Assembly: GCA_017434085.1 (NCBI GenBank)
Contig: JAFRFY010000133.1
Coordinates: forward strand, 1-46,502
Reading direction: 5' to 3'
DNA length: 46,502 nucleotides
Origin: Clostridia bacterium
GTDB lineage: Bacteria; Bacillota; Clostridia; Christensenellales; Aristaeellaceae
Shown here: one piece after another, positions 15,347 through 23,380 of the stretch
Layout of the letters: every line of letters begins with the position of its first letter
How positions within the stretch are numbered: position 1 is the stretch's first letter
Translations under genes and position numbers: made by a program
The notes under the pieces: model-generated
The model's input: the letters and a program-made list of their open reading frames with translations, nothing else
Databases searched by the model: none
Told to the model about the DNA's origin: nothing

Positions 15347-16630
15347 TTACGGCAGCCTCGCCAGCCCCTTCTCCACCAGCTTTTGCAGGCTCAGCAGTAT
15401 GCCCAGCTTGGCGTGATACCAGGTCAGGCCGCCCTGGAAGTACACGGCGTAGGGCGGGCGGATGGGGCCGTCGGCGGAGAGCTCGATGGAGCTGCCCTGC
15501 ACGAAGGCCCCCGCGGCCATGATGACCTCGGCGTCGTAGCCGGGCATGGCCCAGGGCTCTGGCATCACGTAGCTGTCCACCGGCGCGGCGGCCTGTATGC
15601 CGTGGCAGAAGGCGGACATGGCCTCGGGGGAGCCCAGCTCGACGGCCTGTATGATGTCGTGGCGGGCCTCTCTGCCGTCGGGCACCACTTTAAAGCCCAG
15701 CTTTTCGTAGACGTTCGCGGCGAATATCGCGCCCTTCAGCGCCCCGGCCACCACGGTGGGGGCCAGGAACAGTCCCTGGTACAGCGCGGGCAAAAGCCCC
15801 AGGTTCGCGCCCACCTCCTGGCCCAGGCCGGGGGCGCTTAACCGGAACGCGCACCGGGACACGCATTCGGCGCGGCCCACGATGTAGCCCCCGATGGGCG
15901 CGAGCCCGCCGCCGGGGTTCTTGATGAGGCTGCCCACGGTCATGTCCGCGCCCACGTCGGAGGGCTCCAGCATCTCCACGAACTCGCCGTAGCAGTTGTC
16001 CACCATCACGTTGAGGCCGGGCTTTACGGACTTGATGAAGGCGATCAACTCCCCGATCTGAGCAACTGAAAACGTGGGCCTCGTGGCGTAGCCCTTGGAG
16101 CGCTGGATGGTGACCAGCTTCGTATGACCATTGATGGCCTGGCGGATACCGTCGTAGTCGAAGGTCCCGTCGGGCAACAGGTCCACCTGCCGGTAGCCGA
16201 CGCCGTACTCCCTGAGGCTGCACGGGGAAGGGCGGATGCCGATGACCTCCTCCAGCGTGTCGTAGGGCGCGCCCACGGGGCTTAACAGCTCGTCGCCTGG
16301 CAGCAGGTTCGCCGACAGCGCTAACGCCAGCGCGTGGGTGCCGCAGGTGATCTGCGGCCGCACCAGCGCGGCCTCGGTGTGGAACACGTCCGCGTACACC
16401 TTTTCCAGCGTGTCGCGGCCCATGTCGTCGTAGCCGTAGCCCGTGGTGGCGGCGAAGCACGCGGCGCTGACCCGGTTTTTCTGCATGGCGGCGAGTACCT
16501 TGGCCTGGTTGTACTCCGCCACGGCGTCCACCGCCTCGAAGCGCGGCCTCAAGTCCGCCAGTATGTCCTCGCCGTACCGGTACACCGCGGGGCTCATCCC
16601 GAGGGACGCATACATGTCGTTGAGATCCAT
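15347..16630 (-). CDS. PLP-dependent methionine gamma-lyase family protein ('aluminium resistance' family)
   Basis: 427 residues from the ATG at 16630 (MDLNDMYASLGMS); the open frame extends 21 codons upstream without a good start. It belongs to the Alum_res family of fold-type I PLP enzymes: ITCGTHALALALSANLLPGDELLSP, VMVDNCYGEFVE (Asp contacting PLP nitrogen) and the probable Schiff-base Lys in GSLIKNPGGGLAPIGGYI. Members are annotated as cystathionine or methionine gamma-lyase-like C-S lyases, but the true substrate is poorly established. It is convergent with the MBL lipoprotein gene, with only 8 nt between stops. Confidence 0.88.
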   Translation of the reverse strand: MDLNDMYASLGMSPAVYRYGEDILADLRPRFEAVDAVAEYNQAKVLAAMQKNRVSAACFAATTGYGYDDMGRDTLEKVYADVFHTEAALVRPQITCGTHALALALSANLLPGDELLSPVGAPYDTLEEVIGIRPSPCSLREYGVGYRQVDLLPDGTFDYDGIRQAINGHTKLVTIQRSKGYATRPTFSVAQIGELIAFIKSVKPGLNVMVDNCYGEFVEMLEPSDVGADMTVGSLIKNPGGGLAPIGGYIVGRAECVSRCAFRLSAPGLGQEVGANLGLLPALYQGLFLAPTVVAGALKGAIFAANVYEKLGFKVVPDGREARHDIIQAVELGSPEAMSAFCHGIQAAAPVDSYVMPEPWAMPGYDAEVIMAAGAFVQGSSIELSADGPIRPPYAVYFQGGLTWYHAKLGILLSLQKLVEKGLARLP

Positions 16631-16798
16631 ATTTTCATCACCAATCGTCGTTATTGCACGAAATATGATAACAAAGCGACGGAGGATTGTCAAGGCTGTG
16701 GGATGTCACAATTCTTTCACGCCATTGACCCGGTTTGCGCTCTACCAATCGCCCCCCGGATGCGTCTATAATAATAGATGTACAAAGGGGGGAATATC

Positions 16799-17218
16799 AT
16801 GTTTATGAAAAAGCTGCTCTGCGCCGCGCTGGCGCTGATCGTCATGGCGGGCGCGCTCTCCGCCCAGGCCGCCACCCTCAAGCGCGCGTGGATGGAATAC
16901 GAGGACTACTCCGGCAACCGCGCCGAACAGTCGGTGACCGACGAAAAGACGCTCAAGGAGCTCACCAAAATACTGCTGCGCGCCAAGGACAACAAGGCCA
17001 AGCTGGACGGCTGCACCCTCAACTGCACGCTGTTCTGCATGACCGGGTCCGGCAAGATCATCGACTTCGCCTGCGCCACCGACGGCTGCCCGTACATACA
17101 GAACCGGGCCAGCGGCGATACCTACAACCTCGGGGTGGAGTACCAGCGCTTCTGGGAGATCTTCTCGAAGATCCGCGACGGCATGGGCCTGGAGGCCAGC
17201 GCGGTGTTCAACTGGTGA
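16799..17218 (+). CDS. Small secreted protein of unknown function
   Basis: 139 residues from the ATG at 16799, which has AAAGGGGGG about 6 nt upstream; a further ATG lies 7 codons earlier. Signal peptide MFMKKLLCAALALIVMAGALSAQAA. The mature domain has four Cys (CTLNCTLFC, FACATDGC give a Cys-rich centre) and alternating strands, with WRxMEYEDYSGN-like and YQRFWEIFSKIRDGMGLEA segments. No family recognised. A TATAAT at 16767-16772 could be its -10. It sits directly before the SCIFF promoter. Confidence 0.7.
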   Translation: MFMKKLLCAALALIVMAGALSAQAATLKRAWMEYEDYSGNRAEQSVTDEKTLKELTKILLRAKDNKAKLDGCTLNCTLFCMTGSGKIIDFACATDGCPYIQNRASGDTYNLGVEYQRFWEIFSKIRDGMGLEASAVFNW

Positions 17219-17235
17219 ACGTAACACGTTCTCTG

Positions 17236-17264
17236 TTGACAACCTTCCCGCCGCATGCTATACT
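17236..17264 (+). promoter_or_regulatory. Promoter of scfA-scfB
   Basis: TTGACA (17236-17241), 17-nt spacer, TATACT (17259-17264). Only 18 bp after the preceding stop. Confidence 0.85.
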
Positions 17265-17320
17265 TATGGCACTATGAAGGGCCGGTTTGCGCGGCCCTGA
17301 GAAACGGAGAGGAAACATCA

Positions 17321-17467
17321 ATGAAGAGGATTCAGACCATCAATACCCGCGACCTCAACAAGAGCGCTGCCACCGGCGGCTGCGGCGAATGCCAGACCTC
17401 CTGCCAGTCCGCCTGCAAGACCTCCTGCGGCGTGGCGAACCAGAAGTGCGAGAACGAGAACAAGTAA
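17321..17467 (+). CDS. scfA: SCIFF ranthipeptide precursor (six cysteines in forty-five)
   Basis: 48 residues with the near-invariant SCIFF core GGCGECQTSCQSACKTSC and six Cys at 21, 24, 28, 32, 36 and 43. SCIFF peptides are the most widespread RiPP family of Clostridia; the partner radical SAM enzyme forms a thioether from a Cys to a non-adjacent residue (Cys32 to Thr37 in the characterised Thermoanaerobacter-type peptide, family knowledge). Here residue 37 is Gly, so the usual acceptor is missing; Thr34 remains. GGAGAGG lies 8 nt before the ATG. A terminator-like hairpin separates it from scfB, which would make the peptide mRNA more abundant than that of the maturase. Confidence 0.96.
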   Translation: MKRIQTINTRDLNKSAATGGCGECQTSCQSACKTSCGVANQKCENENK

Positions 17468-17486
17468 GGCTTCGTAAATCAGAAAT

Positions 17487-17510
17487 GCCGCCCGAACAGG
17501 CGGCGTTTTT
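17487..17510 (+). terminator. Intercistronic terminator/attenuator between scfA and scfB
   Basis: GCCGCC (17487-17492), loop CGAACA, GGCGGC (17499-17504), then GTTTTTT. Partial termination would set a precursor-to-enzyme ratio. Confidence 0.85.
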
Positions 17511-17527
17511 TATGCGGGGAGATACAA

Positions 17528-18949
17528 ATGGTACATCAGTATAAACTTAACGGCTACAACATCGTGCTGGACATGGCCTCCGGGGCTGTGCACGCGGTGG
17601 ACGAAGTGGCATACGACGTCATCGCGCTGTATCCCGATCACGCGCCGGAGGAGATCGTGCGGATCGTCACGGCGAAGTACCCGGACGTGACGGAGGCCGA
17701 CGTCATGGAGTGCCTCGGCGACGTAGACGCCCTAAAGGCCGACGGCAAGCTGTTCTCCGAGGACAGGTATGAAAATCTCGCCTTTGATTTCAAGGCGCGG
17801 CCGGTGGTCGTGAAGGCGCTGTGCCTGCACGTGGCCCACACCTGCAACCTGAACTGCGCCTACTGCTTTGCCAGCCAGGGCAAGTACCACGGCGAGCGGG
17901 CGCTGATGTCCTATGAGGTGGGGAAGCAGGCGCTGGACTTCCTGATCGCCAATTCCGGCGCCCGGCGCAACCTGGAGGTGGACTTCTTCGGCGGCGAGCC
18001 GCTGATGAACTGGGACGTGTGCAAGCGGCTGGTGGCCTACGCCCGGGAACAGGAGAAGGTCCATGACAAGCACTTCCGCTTTACACTGACCACCAACGGC
18101 ATGCTGATCGACGACGACGTGATCGACTTCGCCAACCGCGAGATGAGCAACGTGGTGCTGTCGCTGGACGGCCGGAAGGCCATTCACGACGCCCTGCGGG
18201 TGGATTACGCCGGCAACGGCAGCTACGACCGCATCGTGCCGAAGTTCCAAAAGCTGGTGAAGGCCCGGGGCGGCAAGAACTACTACATGCGCGGCACCTA
18301 CACCCGCCGCAACCTGGACTTCACCAATGACATATTCCACATGCTGGACCTGGGCTTCACCGAGACCAGCATGGAGCCGGTGGTGTGCGCCCCCGGCGAC
18401 CCGGAGGCGCTGCGGGATGAGGACCTGCCGGTGCTGTTTGAGCAGTACGAGATACTGGCCAAGGAGATGATCAGGCGGAAGAGGGAGGGCAGGCCCTTCA
18501 CATTCTACCACTACATGATCGACCTGACCGGCGGGCCGTGCATCTACAAGCGCATCTCCGGCTGCGGCAGCGGTACCGAGTACATGGCCGTCACCCCCTG
18601 GGGCGATTTGTACCCCTGCCACCAGTTCGTCGGCGACCCCAAGTACCTGATGGGCAACGTGTGGGACGGCGTGACCAACACCGCCGTGCGGGATGAATTC
18701 AAGCTGGTCAACGCCTACGCCCGCCCCGAGTGCCGGGACTGCTGGGCGAAGCTGTACTGCTCCGGCGGCTGCGCGGCCAACGCCTACCACGCCACGGGCT
18801 CCATACGCGGCGTGTACGAATTCGGCTGCGCGCTCTTCAAAAAGCGCATCGAGTGCGCCGTGATGGTCCAGGTGGCCGAGGCCGTGGAGGATGGCGGGAT
18901 GGTCGGGAGCAGTGACTGTGGGGCTGGCTGTGAGGAATGTACGAAATGA
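17528..18949 (+). CDS. scfB: SCIFF radical SAM/SPASM thioether maturase
   Basis: 473 residues. N-terminal ~90 residues form the peptide-recognition (RRE-like) part (VHQYKLNGYNIVLDMASGAVHAVDEVAYDVI). The radical SAM core has C106-x3-C110-x2-C113 (CNLNCAYCF), then FFGGEPL and TLTTNGMLI. The SPASM region supplies further Fe-S ligands: CGSGTEYMAVTPWGDLYPCHQF, then CRDCWAKLYCSGGCAAN. It forms C-S links in ScfA in the cytoplasm. GGGGAG lies 7 nt before the ATG. The C-terminus is Cys-rich (SSDCGAGCEECTK), and the stop codon falls within the left end of a MITE-like element, so the last residues may have been altered by that insertion. Confidence 0.96.
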   Translation: MVHQYKLNGYNIVLDMASGAVHAVDEVAYDVIALYPDHAPEEIVRIVTAKYPDVTEADVMECLGDVDALKADGKLFSEDRYENLAFDFKARPVVVKALCLHVAHTCNLNCAYCFASQGKYHGERALMSYEVGKQALDFLIANSGARRNLEVDFFGGEPLMNWDVCKRLVAYAREQEKVHDKHFRFTLTTNGMLIDDDVIDFANREMSNVVLSLDGRKAIHDALRVDYAGNGSYDRIVPKFQKLVKARGGKNYYMRGTYTRRNLDFTNDIFHMLDLGFTETSMEPVVCAPGDPEALRDEDLPVLFEQYEILAKEMIRRKREGRPFTFYHYMIDLTGGPCIYKRISGCGSGTEYMAVTPWGDLYPCHQFVGDPKYLMGNVWDGVTNTAVRDEFKLVNAYARPECRDCWAKLYCSGGCAANAYHATGSIRGVYEFGCALFKKRIECAVMVQVAEAVEDGGMVGSSDCGAGCEECTK

Positions 18950-19143
18950 GAATTGGGAATTAGGAATGAGGAATTAGGAATTGAGTTACCGGCTGCCGCA
19001 AACAGAACTAACCCCCCTTGCCTCCTCTCCCAGGGGAGGTGCCCCCGAAGGGGGCAGAGAGGTTCCGTAAGCGATGGAGTATCCCACAAGTATCCGTGAA
19101 GCGCCTTCTATAATTCCTAATTCCTAACTCCTAATTCCTCATT
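18944..19143. mobile_element. MITE-like element, copy 2
   Basis: About 200 bp. Heptad-iterated inverted ends at 18944-18985 and 19111-19143. The right end is nearly identical over about 32 nt to that of copy 1 (14070-14102). The left inner part (GAGTTaCCGGCTGCCG) matches copy 1's right inner part in reverse. The centre holds another nested palindrome (CCTCTCCCAGGGGAGG and TGCCCCCGAAGGGGGCA, about 19024-19056). Its left tip includes the scfB stop codon. Confidence 0.75.
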
Positions 19144-19163
19144 ATTGCGAAGCAGGAACTGCC

Positions 19164-20483
19164 ATGAAAACTCCCATCCACACCTTCGTCACGCACTACC
19201 TCGAATCCGGTTTGTCCCGCCTTCACATGCCCGGGCACAAGGGGCGGGGGATGCTGGGCTGCGAGGTGCGGGACATCACCGAGATCGCGGGGGCGGACGC
19301 GCTCTACGCCGCCTCGGGCATCGTCGCCGAGAGCGAGAAGAACGCCGCCGCACTGTTTGGCGCGGGGGCGACGTTCTATGCCGCGGAGGGCTCCAGCCAG
19401 TGCGTGCGGGCCATGCTGTACCTGGCGATGGTGAACCGCGCGGACCCCGCCGCGCGGCCCGTGGCGCTCGCGGCGCGCAACGCCCACAAGTCGCTTTTAT
19501 ACGCGGCGGCGCTTTGCGATTTCGACGTGGAGTGGCTGTTTCCCGAGGGGGAGGGGAGCCTGTGCGCCTGCCCGGTGGCCCCGGCGGCGCTCGCGGCGCG
19601 GCTTGACGCCATGGTGGTGAAGCCCTTCTGCGCGTTCGTCACCTCCCCGGACTACCTGGGCGGCATGCAGGACGTGCGCGGCCTGTCGGCGGTGTGCCGT
19701 CGCCACGGCGTGCCGCTGATCGTGGACAACGCCCACGGCGCGTACCTGCGGTTCTTGCCGGAATCGCTGCACCCCATGGACCTGGGCGCGGACATGTGCT
19801 GCGATTCGGCCCACAAGACGCTGCCGGTGCTGAACGGGGGCGCGTATCTGCACGTCTCGCGGGCGGCCGACCCGCGGTTTATCGAAGGAGCGAAGGCGGC
19901 GCTCGAGCTGTTCGGCTCCACCAGCCCGTCGTGGCTGATATTGCAGTCGCTGGACCTGTGCAACGCCCGGCTGGCGGGGGATTATCCCGCCGAAATCGCG
20001 CGGACCGTCGGGCAAGTCGGGGCATTGAAGCGGCGGTTGTCGGACAGGGGCTTTGAGATTCTGGACGGCGAGCCCATGAAGCTGACCCTGCGGGGGGACG
20101 GGCTTCAACTGGCGGAGGACCTGCGCCGGGGCGGGGTGGAGTGCGAATATGCCGATAAGGAACACGCCGTTTTGATGTTCGCGCCGGACAACCCGGATTC
20201 GGACTTTAACAGGATCGACGCGGCGCTGCGCGTTCCCCGGCCCCTGCGTGGAACGCCCGCCCCCGCGTTGCCCCGGCCCGCGCGGGCGATGAACGTCCGG
20301 CAGGCGGTGTTCGCGCCCTGGGAGGAGGTCCGCGCGGAGGAGGCCGTGGGCCGGGTGTGCGCCGCGCCCACCGCGTCCTGCCCCCCGGCGGTGCCCGTGG
20401 CCGTCAGCGGGGAGACCGTCACCGCCGAGGTCGTAAAGGCGCTTCGGTATTACGGCATAGACCGCCTTCGGGTGTGCAAATAA
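19164..20483 (+). CDS. Orn/Lys/Arg decarboxylase-family PLP enzyme
   Basis: 439 residues, matching the short Gram-positive form (SpeA/YaaO type) rather than the ~700-residue enterobacterial enzyme. N-terminal LHMPGHKGR motif, PLP-ring contact region VDNAHGAYLRF and Schiff-base Lys in CCDSAHKTLP. A C-terminal domain (about 330-439) is typical of the family but Ala/Pro-rich. Likely decarboxylates arginine, lysine or ornithine in polyamine metabolism; specificity cannot be told from sequence alone. Its ribosome binding site (AGGA) lies just past the MITE-like element, which therefore forms its upstream region. Confidence 0.87.
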   Translation: MKTPIHTFVTHYLESGLSRLHMPGHKGRGMLGCEVRDITEIAGADALYAASGIVAESEKNAAALFGAGATFYAAEGSSQCVRAMLYLAMVNRADPAARPVALAARNAHKSLLYAAALCDFDVEWLFPEGEGSLCACPVAPAALAARLDAMVVKPFCAFVTSPDYLGGMQDVRGLSAVCRRHGVPLIVDNAHGAYLRFLPESLHPMDLGADMCCDSAHKTLPVLNGGAYLHVSRAADPRFIEGAKAALELFGSTSPSWLILQSLDLCNARLAGDYPAEIARTVGQVGALKRRLSDRGFEILDGEPMKLTLRGDGLQLAEDLRRGGVECEYADKEHAVLMFAPDNPDSDFNRIDAALRVPRPLRGTPAPALPRPARAMNVRQAVFAPWEEVRAEEAVGRVCAAPTASCPPAVPVAVSGETVTAEVVKALRYYGIDRLRVCK

Positions 20484-20495
20484 CAATTCTTCCGT

Positions 20496-20523
20496 TTGAC
20501 AACCGCGTCGAATGGTGTATAAT
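20496..20523 (+). promoter_or_regulatory. Promoter of yqhQ
   Basis: TTGACA (20496-20501), 16-nt spacer, TATAAT (20518-20523). Leader about 60 nt. Confidence 0.88.
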
Positions 20524-20592
20524 AGATGAGGGATACTTGAAGTTAGAATTACCAAACATAGATAGACCATGCAACGAAAGGACGGTGGAGGC

Positions 20593-21516
20593 ATGGCGAC
20601 AAAGAAGACCAGCATCGGCGGACAGGCGCTCATCGAGGGCATCATGATGCGCGGGCCGGAGAAGACGGCCATGGCGGTGCGCAATACCAAGACCCACGAG
20701 ATCATCCTCGAGGAATACCCGACGAAGGGCAAGGACCGGGCGAAGCTGTTCAAGCTGCCGTTCATACGGGGCATATTCAACATGTACGATTCGCTGTCCT
20801 TCGGCTACAAGTGCCTGATGCGCTCGGCGGAGCTGTCGGGCCTGGAGGACGAGGAGGAGAACAAGCAGCCCTCGAAGTGGGACAAGCTGTTCAACGCCAT
20901 ACTGATGCCGTTGGCGACGGTGCTCGCGGTGGCGTTGGCGCTGGGGCTTTTCGTGTACCTGCCGATGCAGATTTGGAAGTGGATCACCGCGTCGGCCCCG
21001 GCGGTACAGCAGAACTACTACGCCCGCGCGGGCTTCGAGGGCGTGATGCGCATCATACTGTTCGTGGGCTACGTGTGGGCGACCTCCCTGATGAAGGACA
21101 TCCGCCGCACCTACCAGTACCACGGCGCGGAGCACAAGACCATATTCTGCTACGAGGCGGGATTGCCGCTGACGGTGGAGAACATACGCCCTCAGTCCCG
21201 GTTCCATCCCCGCTGCGGCACGTCGTTCATGGTGCTGATGCTGATCGTGGGCATCATCGTGTCCATGTTCATACGGGTGGACAACCTGCTGCTGCGCACC
21301 TGCTTCAAGCTGCTGACCTTCCCCATCGTGGTGGGGGTGGGCTATGAGCTGATCAAGCTGGCGGGCCGGCGGGACGACCTCTTCACCCGCGTCATCTCCG
21401 CGCCGGGCAAGTGGCTGCAGCGCGTGACCACCCGGGAGCCCGACGACAGCATGATCGAGTGCGCCATCGAGGCCATGAACAAGGTCATCCCCGCGGACGG
21501 TTCCGACAACTGGTGA
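20593..21516 (+). CDS. yqhQ: YqhQ family (DUF1385) membrane protein
   Basis: 307 residues from the ATG at 20593, with GGTGGAGG upstream. DUF1385 signatures: GGQALIEGIMMRGP at the N-terminus and the conserved YQYHGAEHKTIFCYEAG...QSRFHPRCGTSF block, whose His/Glu/Cys residues suggest a metal site. Four hydrophobic helices (about 110-130, 155-175, 215-240, 248-265). The family is widespread in Gram-positive bacteria and its biochemical role is not established. Single gene with its own promoter. Confidence 0.92.
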   Translation: MATKKTSIGGQALIEGIMMRGPEKTAMAVRNTKTHEIILEEYPTKGKDRAKLFKLPFIRGIFNMYDSLSFGYKCLMRSAELSGLEDEEENKQPSKWDKLFNAILMPLATVLAVALALGLFVYLPMQIWKWITASAPAVQQNYYARAGFEGVMRIILFVGYVWATSLMKDIRRTYQYHGAEHKTIFCYEAGLPLTVENIRPQSRFHPRCGTSFMVLMLIVGIIVSMFIRVDNLLLRTCFKLLTFPIVVGVGYELIKLAGRRDDLFTRVISAPGKWLQRVTTREPDDSMIECAIEAMNKVIPADGSDNW

Positions 21517-21551
21517 TATCACATTTCACACACATAAATGGCAAAAAATGT

Positions 21552-21622
21552 TTGACTGAAAGTCTTTGCATTTGGATGAGTCCTCCGGTATGATATAAAA
21601 TGCTATCATATATCGGAGGACT
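21552..21622 (+). promoter_or_regulatory. Promoter overlapping a hairpin that can mask the ribosome binding site
   Basis: A long inverted repeat AGTCCTCCG-TATGATA (21579-21595)/TATCATA-CGGAGGACT (21604-21622). Its right arm contains the CGGAGGA ribosome binding site of the C39-like gene, and its left arm contains a candidate -10 (TATGAT, 21589-21594; -35 TTTGCA about 18 nt before). A message started here would lack the left arm; read-through RNA would contain both and hide the site. Confidence 0.65.
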
Positions 21623-21626
21623 TTTC

Positions 21627-22328
21627 ATGCGTTTCTCGCGTTTCATGCGCGCCCTGCGGCGCACGTTCTTCAAGACCATGGCGGCGTTTTTGATGCTGTC
21701 GCTGGCCGCGGGCTGTCCCGGGGGCGATGCCCTGCAGGCGGGGCGGTTTTGGCTGATGCCGGAGATCGCCGCCCAGCCGTCGGCGCCCAGGCGGATACTG
21801 TCCATCAGCACCGCCCGCAGGGGCCACTACTACGGCTCCCATCCCGCCGAGGACGTGTACGTTACACAGACCATCAAGCACACCTGCACGCTGGTGGCCG
21901 CCACCATGATGATCCGCAACTACGCCTGCCAGCGCGGCACGCCCTACGCCCACATGACCTCGTCGGTGGTCAGCCGCTTCTGCTGGACCAAGAAGTATGG
22001 CCTGAGCCGGAGCTTCTCCGTGGGCCAGGTGGAGGTGGCCTGCTCGCCCGAGATCGGCAGGTGCGCCGACAAGAAGCAGTATCTGATCGACCAGCTCAAG
22101 AAGCACCGGGAGGGCGTGGTGATCTACGACACCGGCGCGCCGCACGCCATATGGCTGTTCGGCTACGACGCCGAGGCGGACGTTTTCTGGTGCGCCGACA
22201 CCATCAAAAGCCGCGGCGGGCACGCCATACCGCTTGCGGATTCCATCATCCGCGGCGCGAACCAGCAGGAAAAGGTGGACACCATCGACAAGATATGGTA
22301 CATCGTGAACCGGGAATACGCGGTATGA
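21627..22328 (+). CDS. Exported C39-like (papain-fold) cysteine peptidase domain protein
   Basis: 233 residues from the ATG at 21627, six nt after CGGAGGA. Signal or lipoprotein-like leader (FMLSLAAGC; a possible lipobox LAAGC). The domain has the C39 order: catalytic Cys in HTCTLVAATMMIRNYA, His in GAPHAIWLFGYDAEADVFW, Asp in WCADTIKS. C39-like proteins outside transporters act as secreted peptidases of unknown target. The 4-nt overlap with the next gene indicates co-translation. Confidence 0.75.
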   Translation: MRFSRFMRALRRTFFKTMAAFLMLSLAAGCPGGDALQAGRFWLMPEIAAQPSAPRRILSISTARRGHYYGSHPAEDVYVTQTIKHTCTLVAATMMIRNYACQRGTPYAHMTSSVVSRFCWTKKYGLSRSFSVGQVEVACSPEIGRCADKKQYLIDQLKKHREGVVIYDTGAPHAIWLFGYDAEADVFWCADTIKSRGGHAIPLADSIIRGANQQEKVDTIDKIWYIVNREYAV

Positions 22329-22813
22329 ATCAGGACATTTTGACCCGCGCCTGTGCGCGGATCGGGGCGCTGACCCCGATGCTTCGGGATTGCGGGGCGC
22401 TGTGTGGCGCGGCCTGCTGCCAGACGGACGCCGACGGCCAGGGCGGGGTGTACCTGTTCCCCGGCGAGGCGGCGCGGCTTCGGGACTGCGGCTGGGTGGC
22501 GCGGATCGAGCCCGGCGGCTTCGCCCCGGTCATGATCTGCGACGGTACCTGCGACCGGGAGAAACGCCCCCTCGGCTGCCGCATATTCCCGCTGACGCCC
22601 GTCCGGGGCAAAAACGGCCGCTGGACCGTGCGGCTGGACGCCCGGGCGAGGGCCATGTGCCCGCTGGTGGCAAGCGGCATCGGCGGACTGGACCCGGCGT
22701 TTGTGAAGGCCGCACGGGACGCCCTGCGGATCGTCGCCGGGGACCCGGAGGGGGAGGCCTTTCTCGAAAAGTGGTACGCATTGGAGGAGGCATACAGACA
22801 ACCGTTGTGGTGA
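22325..22813 (+). CDS. Cysteine-rich YkgJ-like metal-cluster protein
   Basis: 162 residues. Cys groups DCGALCGAACCQTD near the N-terminus and CDGTCDREKRPLGCRIFPL in the middle. The RP-LGCR-FP pattern is that of YkgJ/CxxCxxCC proteins thought to bind zinc or an Fe-S cluster. A later Cys (ARAMCPLVASG) may be another ligand. Function unknown. It starts inside the stop of the C39-like gene (ATGA), so the two probably share a transcript. Confidence 0.75.
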   Translation: MNQDILTRACARIGALTPMLRDCGALCGAACCQTDADGQGGVYLFPGEAARLRDCGWVARIEPGGFAPVMICDGTCDREKRPLGCRIFPLTPVRGKNGRWTVRLDARARAMCPLVASGIGGLDPAFVKAARDALRIVAGDPEGEAFLEKWYALEEAYRQPLW

Positions 22814-22851
22814 AAAGCCCGCACGTTTGGAGGACATCAATTGCAGGAACC

Positions 22852-22968
22852 GGGCGATGAGGGCATCGCCCCTATGCCTTTTCAGGAATGCCCTTTCTGT
22901 TTGCGATCATCGATGTGTCGATTGCCTCGATTGGATCGTCACCCGTAGGGGCGATGCCCTCATCGCCC
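22852..22968. repeat. Two oppositely oriented copies of the 24-bp palindrome
   Basis: Copies at 22852-22875 (reverse, ending CCCCTAT) and 22945-22968 (forward), about 70 nt apart, so the pair itself forms a larger inverted repeat in the ~210-nt gap before the DUF4298 gene. No other feature is seen there. Confidence 0.82.
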
Positions 22969-23022
22969 AAAGCCTTGAATTGCTGACATTCCGCCGGAGG
23001 CACTGACAGAAGAGGTGTTGAT

Positions 23023-23328
23023 ATGAACCGCATCGAGCGCATACAGGCCATGGAGGCCCTTTTGAACGAGACCAGCGACGCCGTGGTCAACATGGCCAAC
23101 GCGCTGGAGGACTACGCGAAGGCGCAGGAGAAGATCCGCAGGCTGTCGGGCTACTACGGCAGCGACGCCTGGTACGGCGACATCGCCGCCGACCAGAGGG
23201 GCGCTCTGCCCGAAGACCTGGCGCGCGGCGTGCTGTCGGAGGACCTGATCTACGACATGATCGTCGGCAACCGGGACAACGCGCTGAGGATGCTGGAGAT
23301 CGGCACGGAAATCATGCGGAAGCTGTGA
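23023..23328 (+). CDS. DUF4298-family small cytoplasmic protein
   Basis: 101 residues, highly helical and acidic. The pattern MNRIERIQAMEALLNE...LSGYYGSDAWYGDIAADQRGALPEDLARGVLSEDLIYDMI fits DUF4298, a family of about 100 residues common in Firmicutes with no known function. AGAGGTGTTGAT precedes the ATG. Ends just before the proS promoter. Confidence 0.8.
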   Translation: MNRIERIQAMEALLNETSDAVVNMANALEDYAKAQEKIRRLSGYYGSDAWYGDIAADQRGALPEDLARGVLSEDLIYDMIVGNRDNALRMLEIGTEIMRKL

Positions 23329-23335
23329 TTTTTTC

Positions 23336-23364
23336 TTGCACAATTAACACAGCCCCGTTATAAT
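23336..23364 (+). promoter_or_regulatory. Promoter of proS
   Basis: TTGCAC (23336-23341), 17-nt spacer, TATAAT (23359-23364). Confidence 0.8.
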
Positions 23365-23380
23365 TGGAAAGAACCGACAA

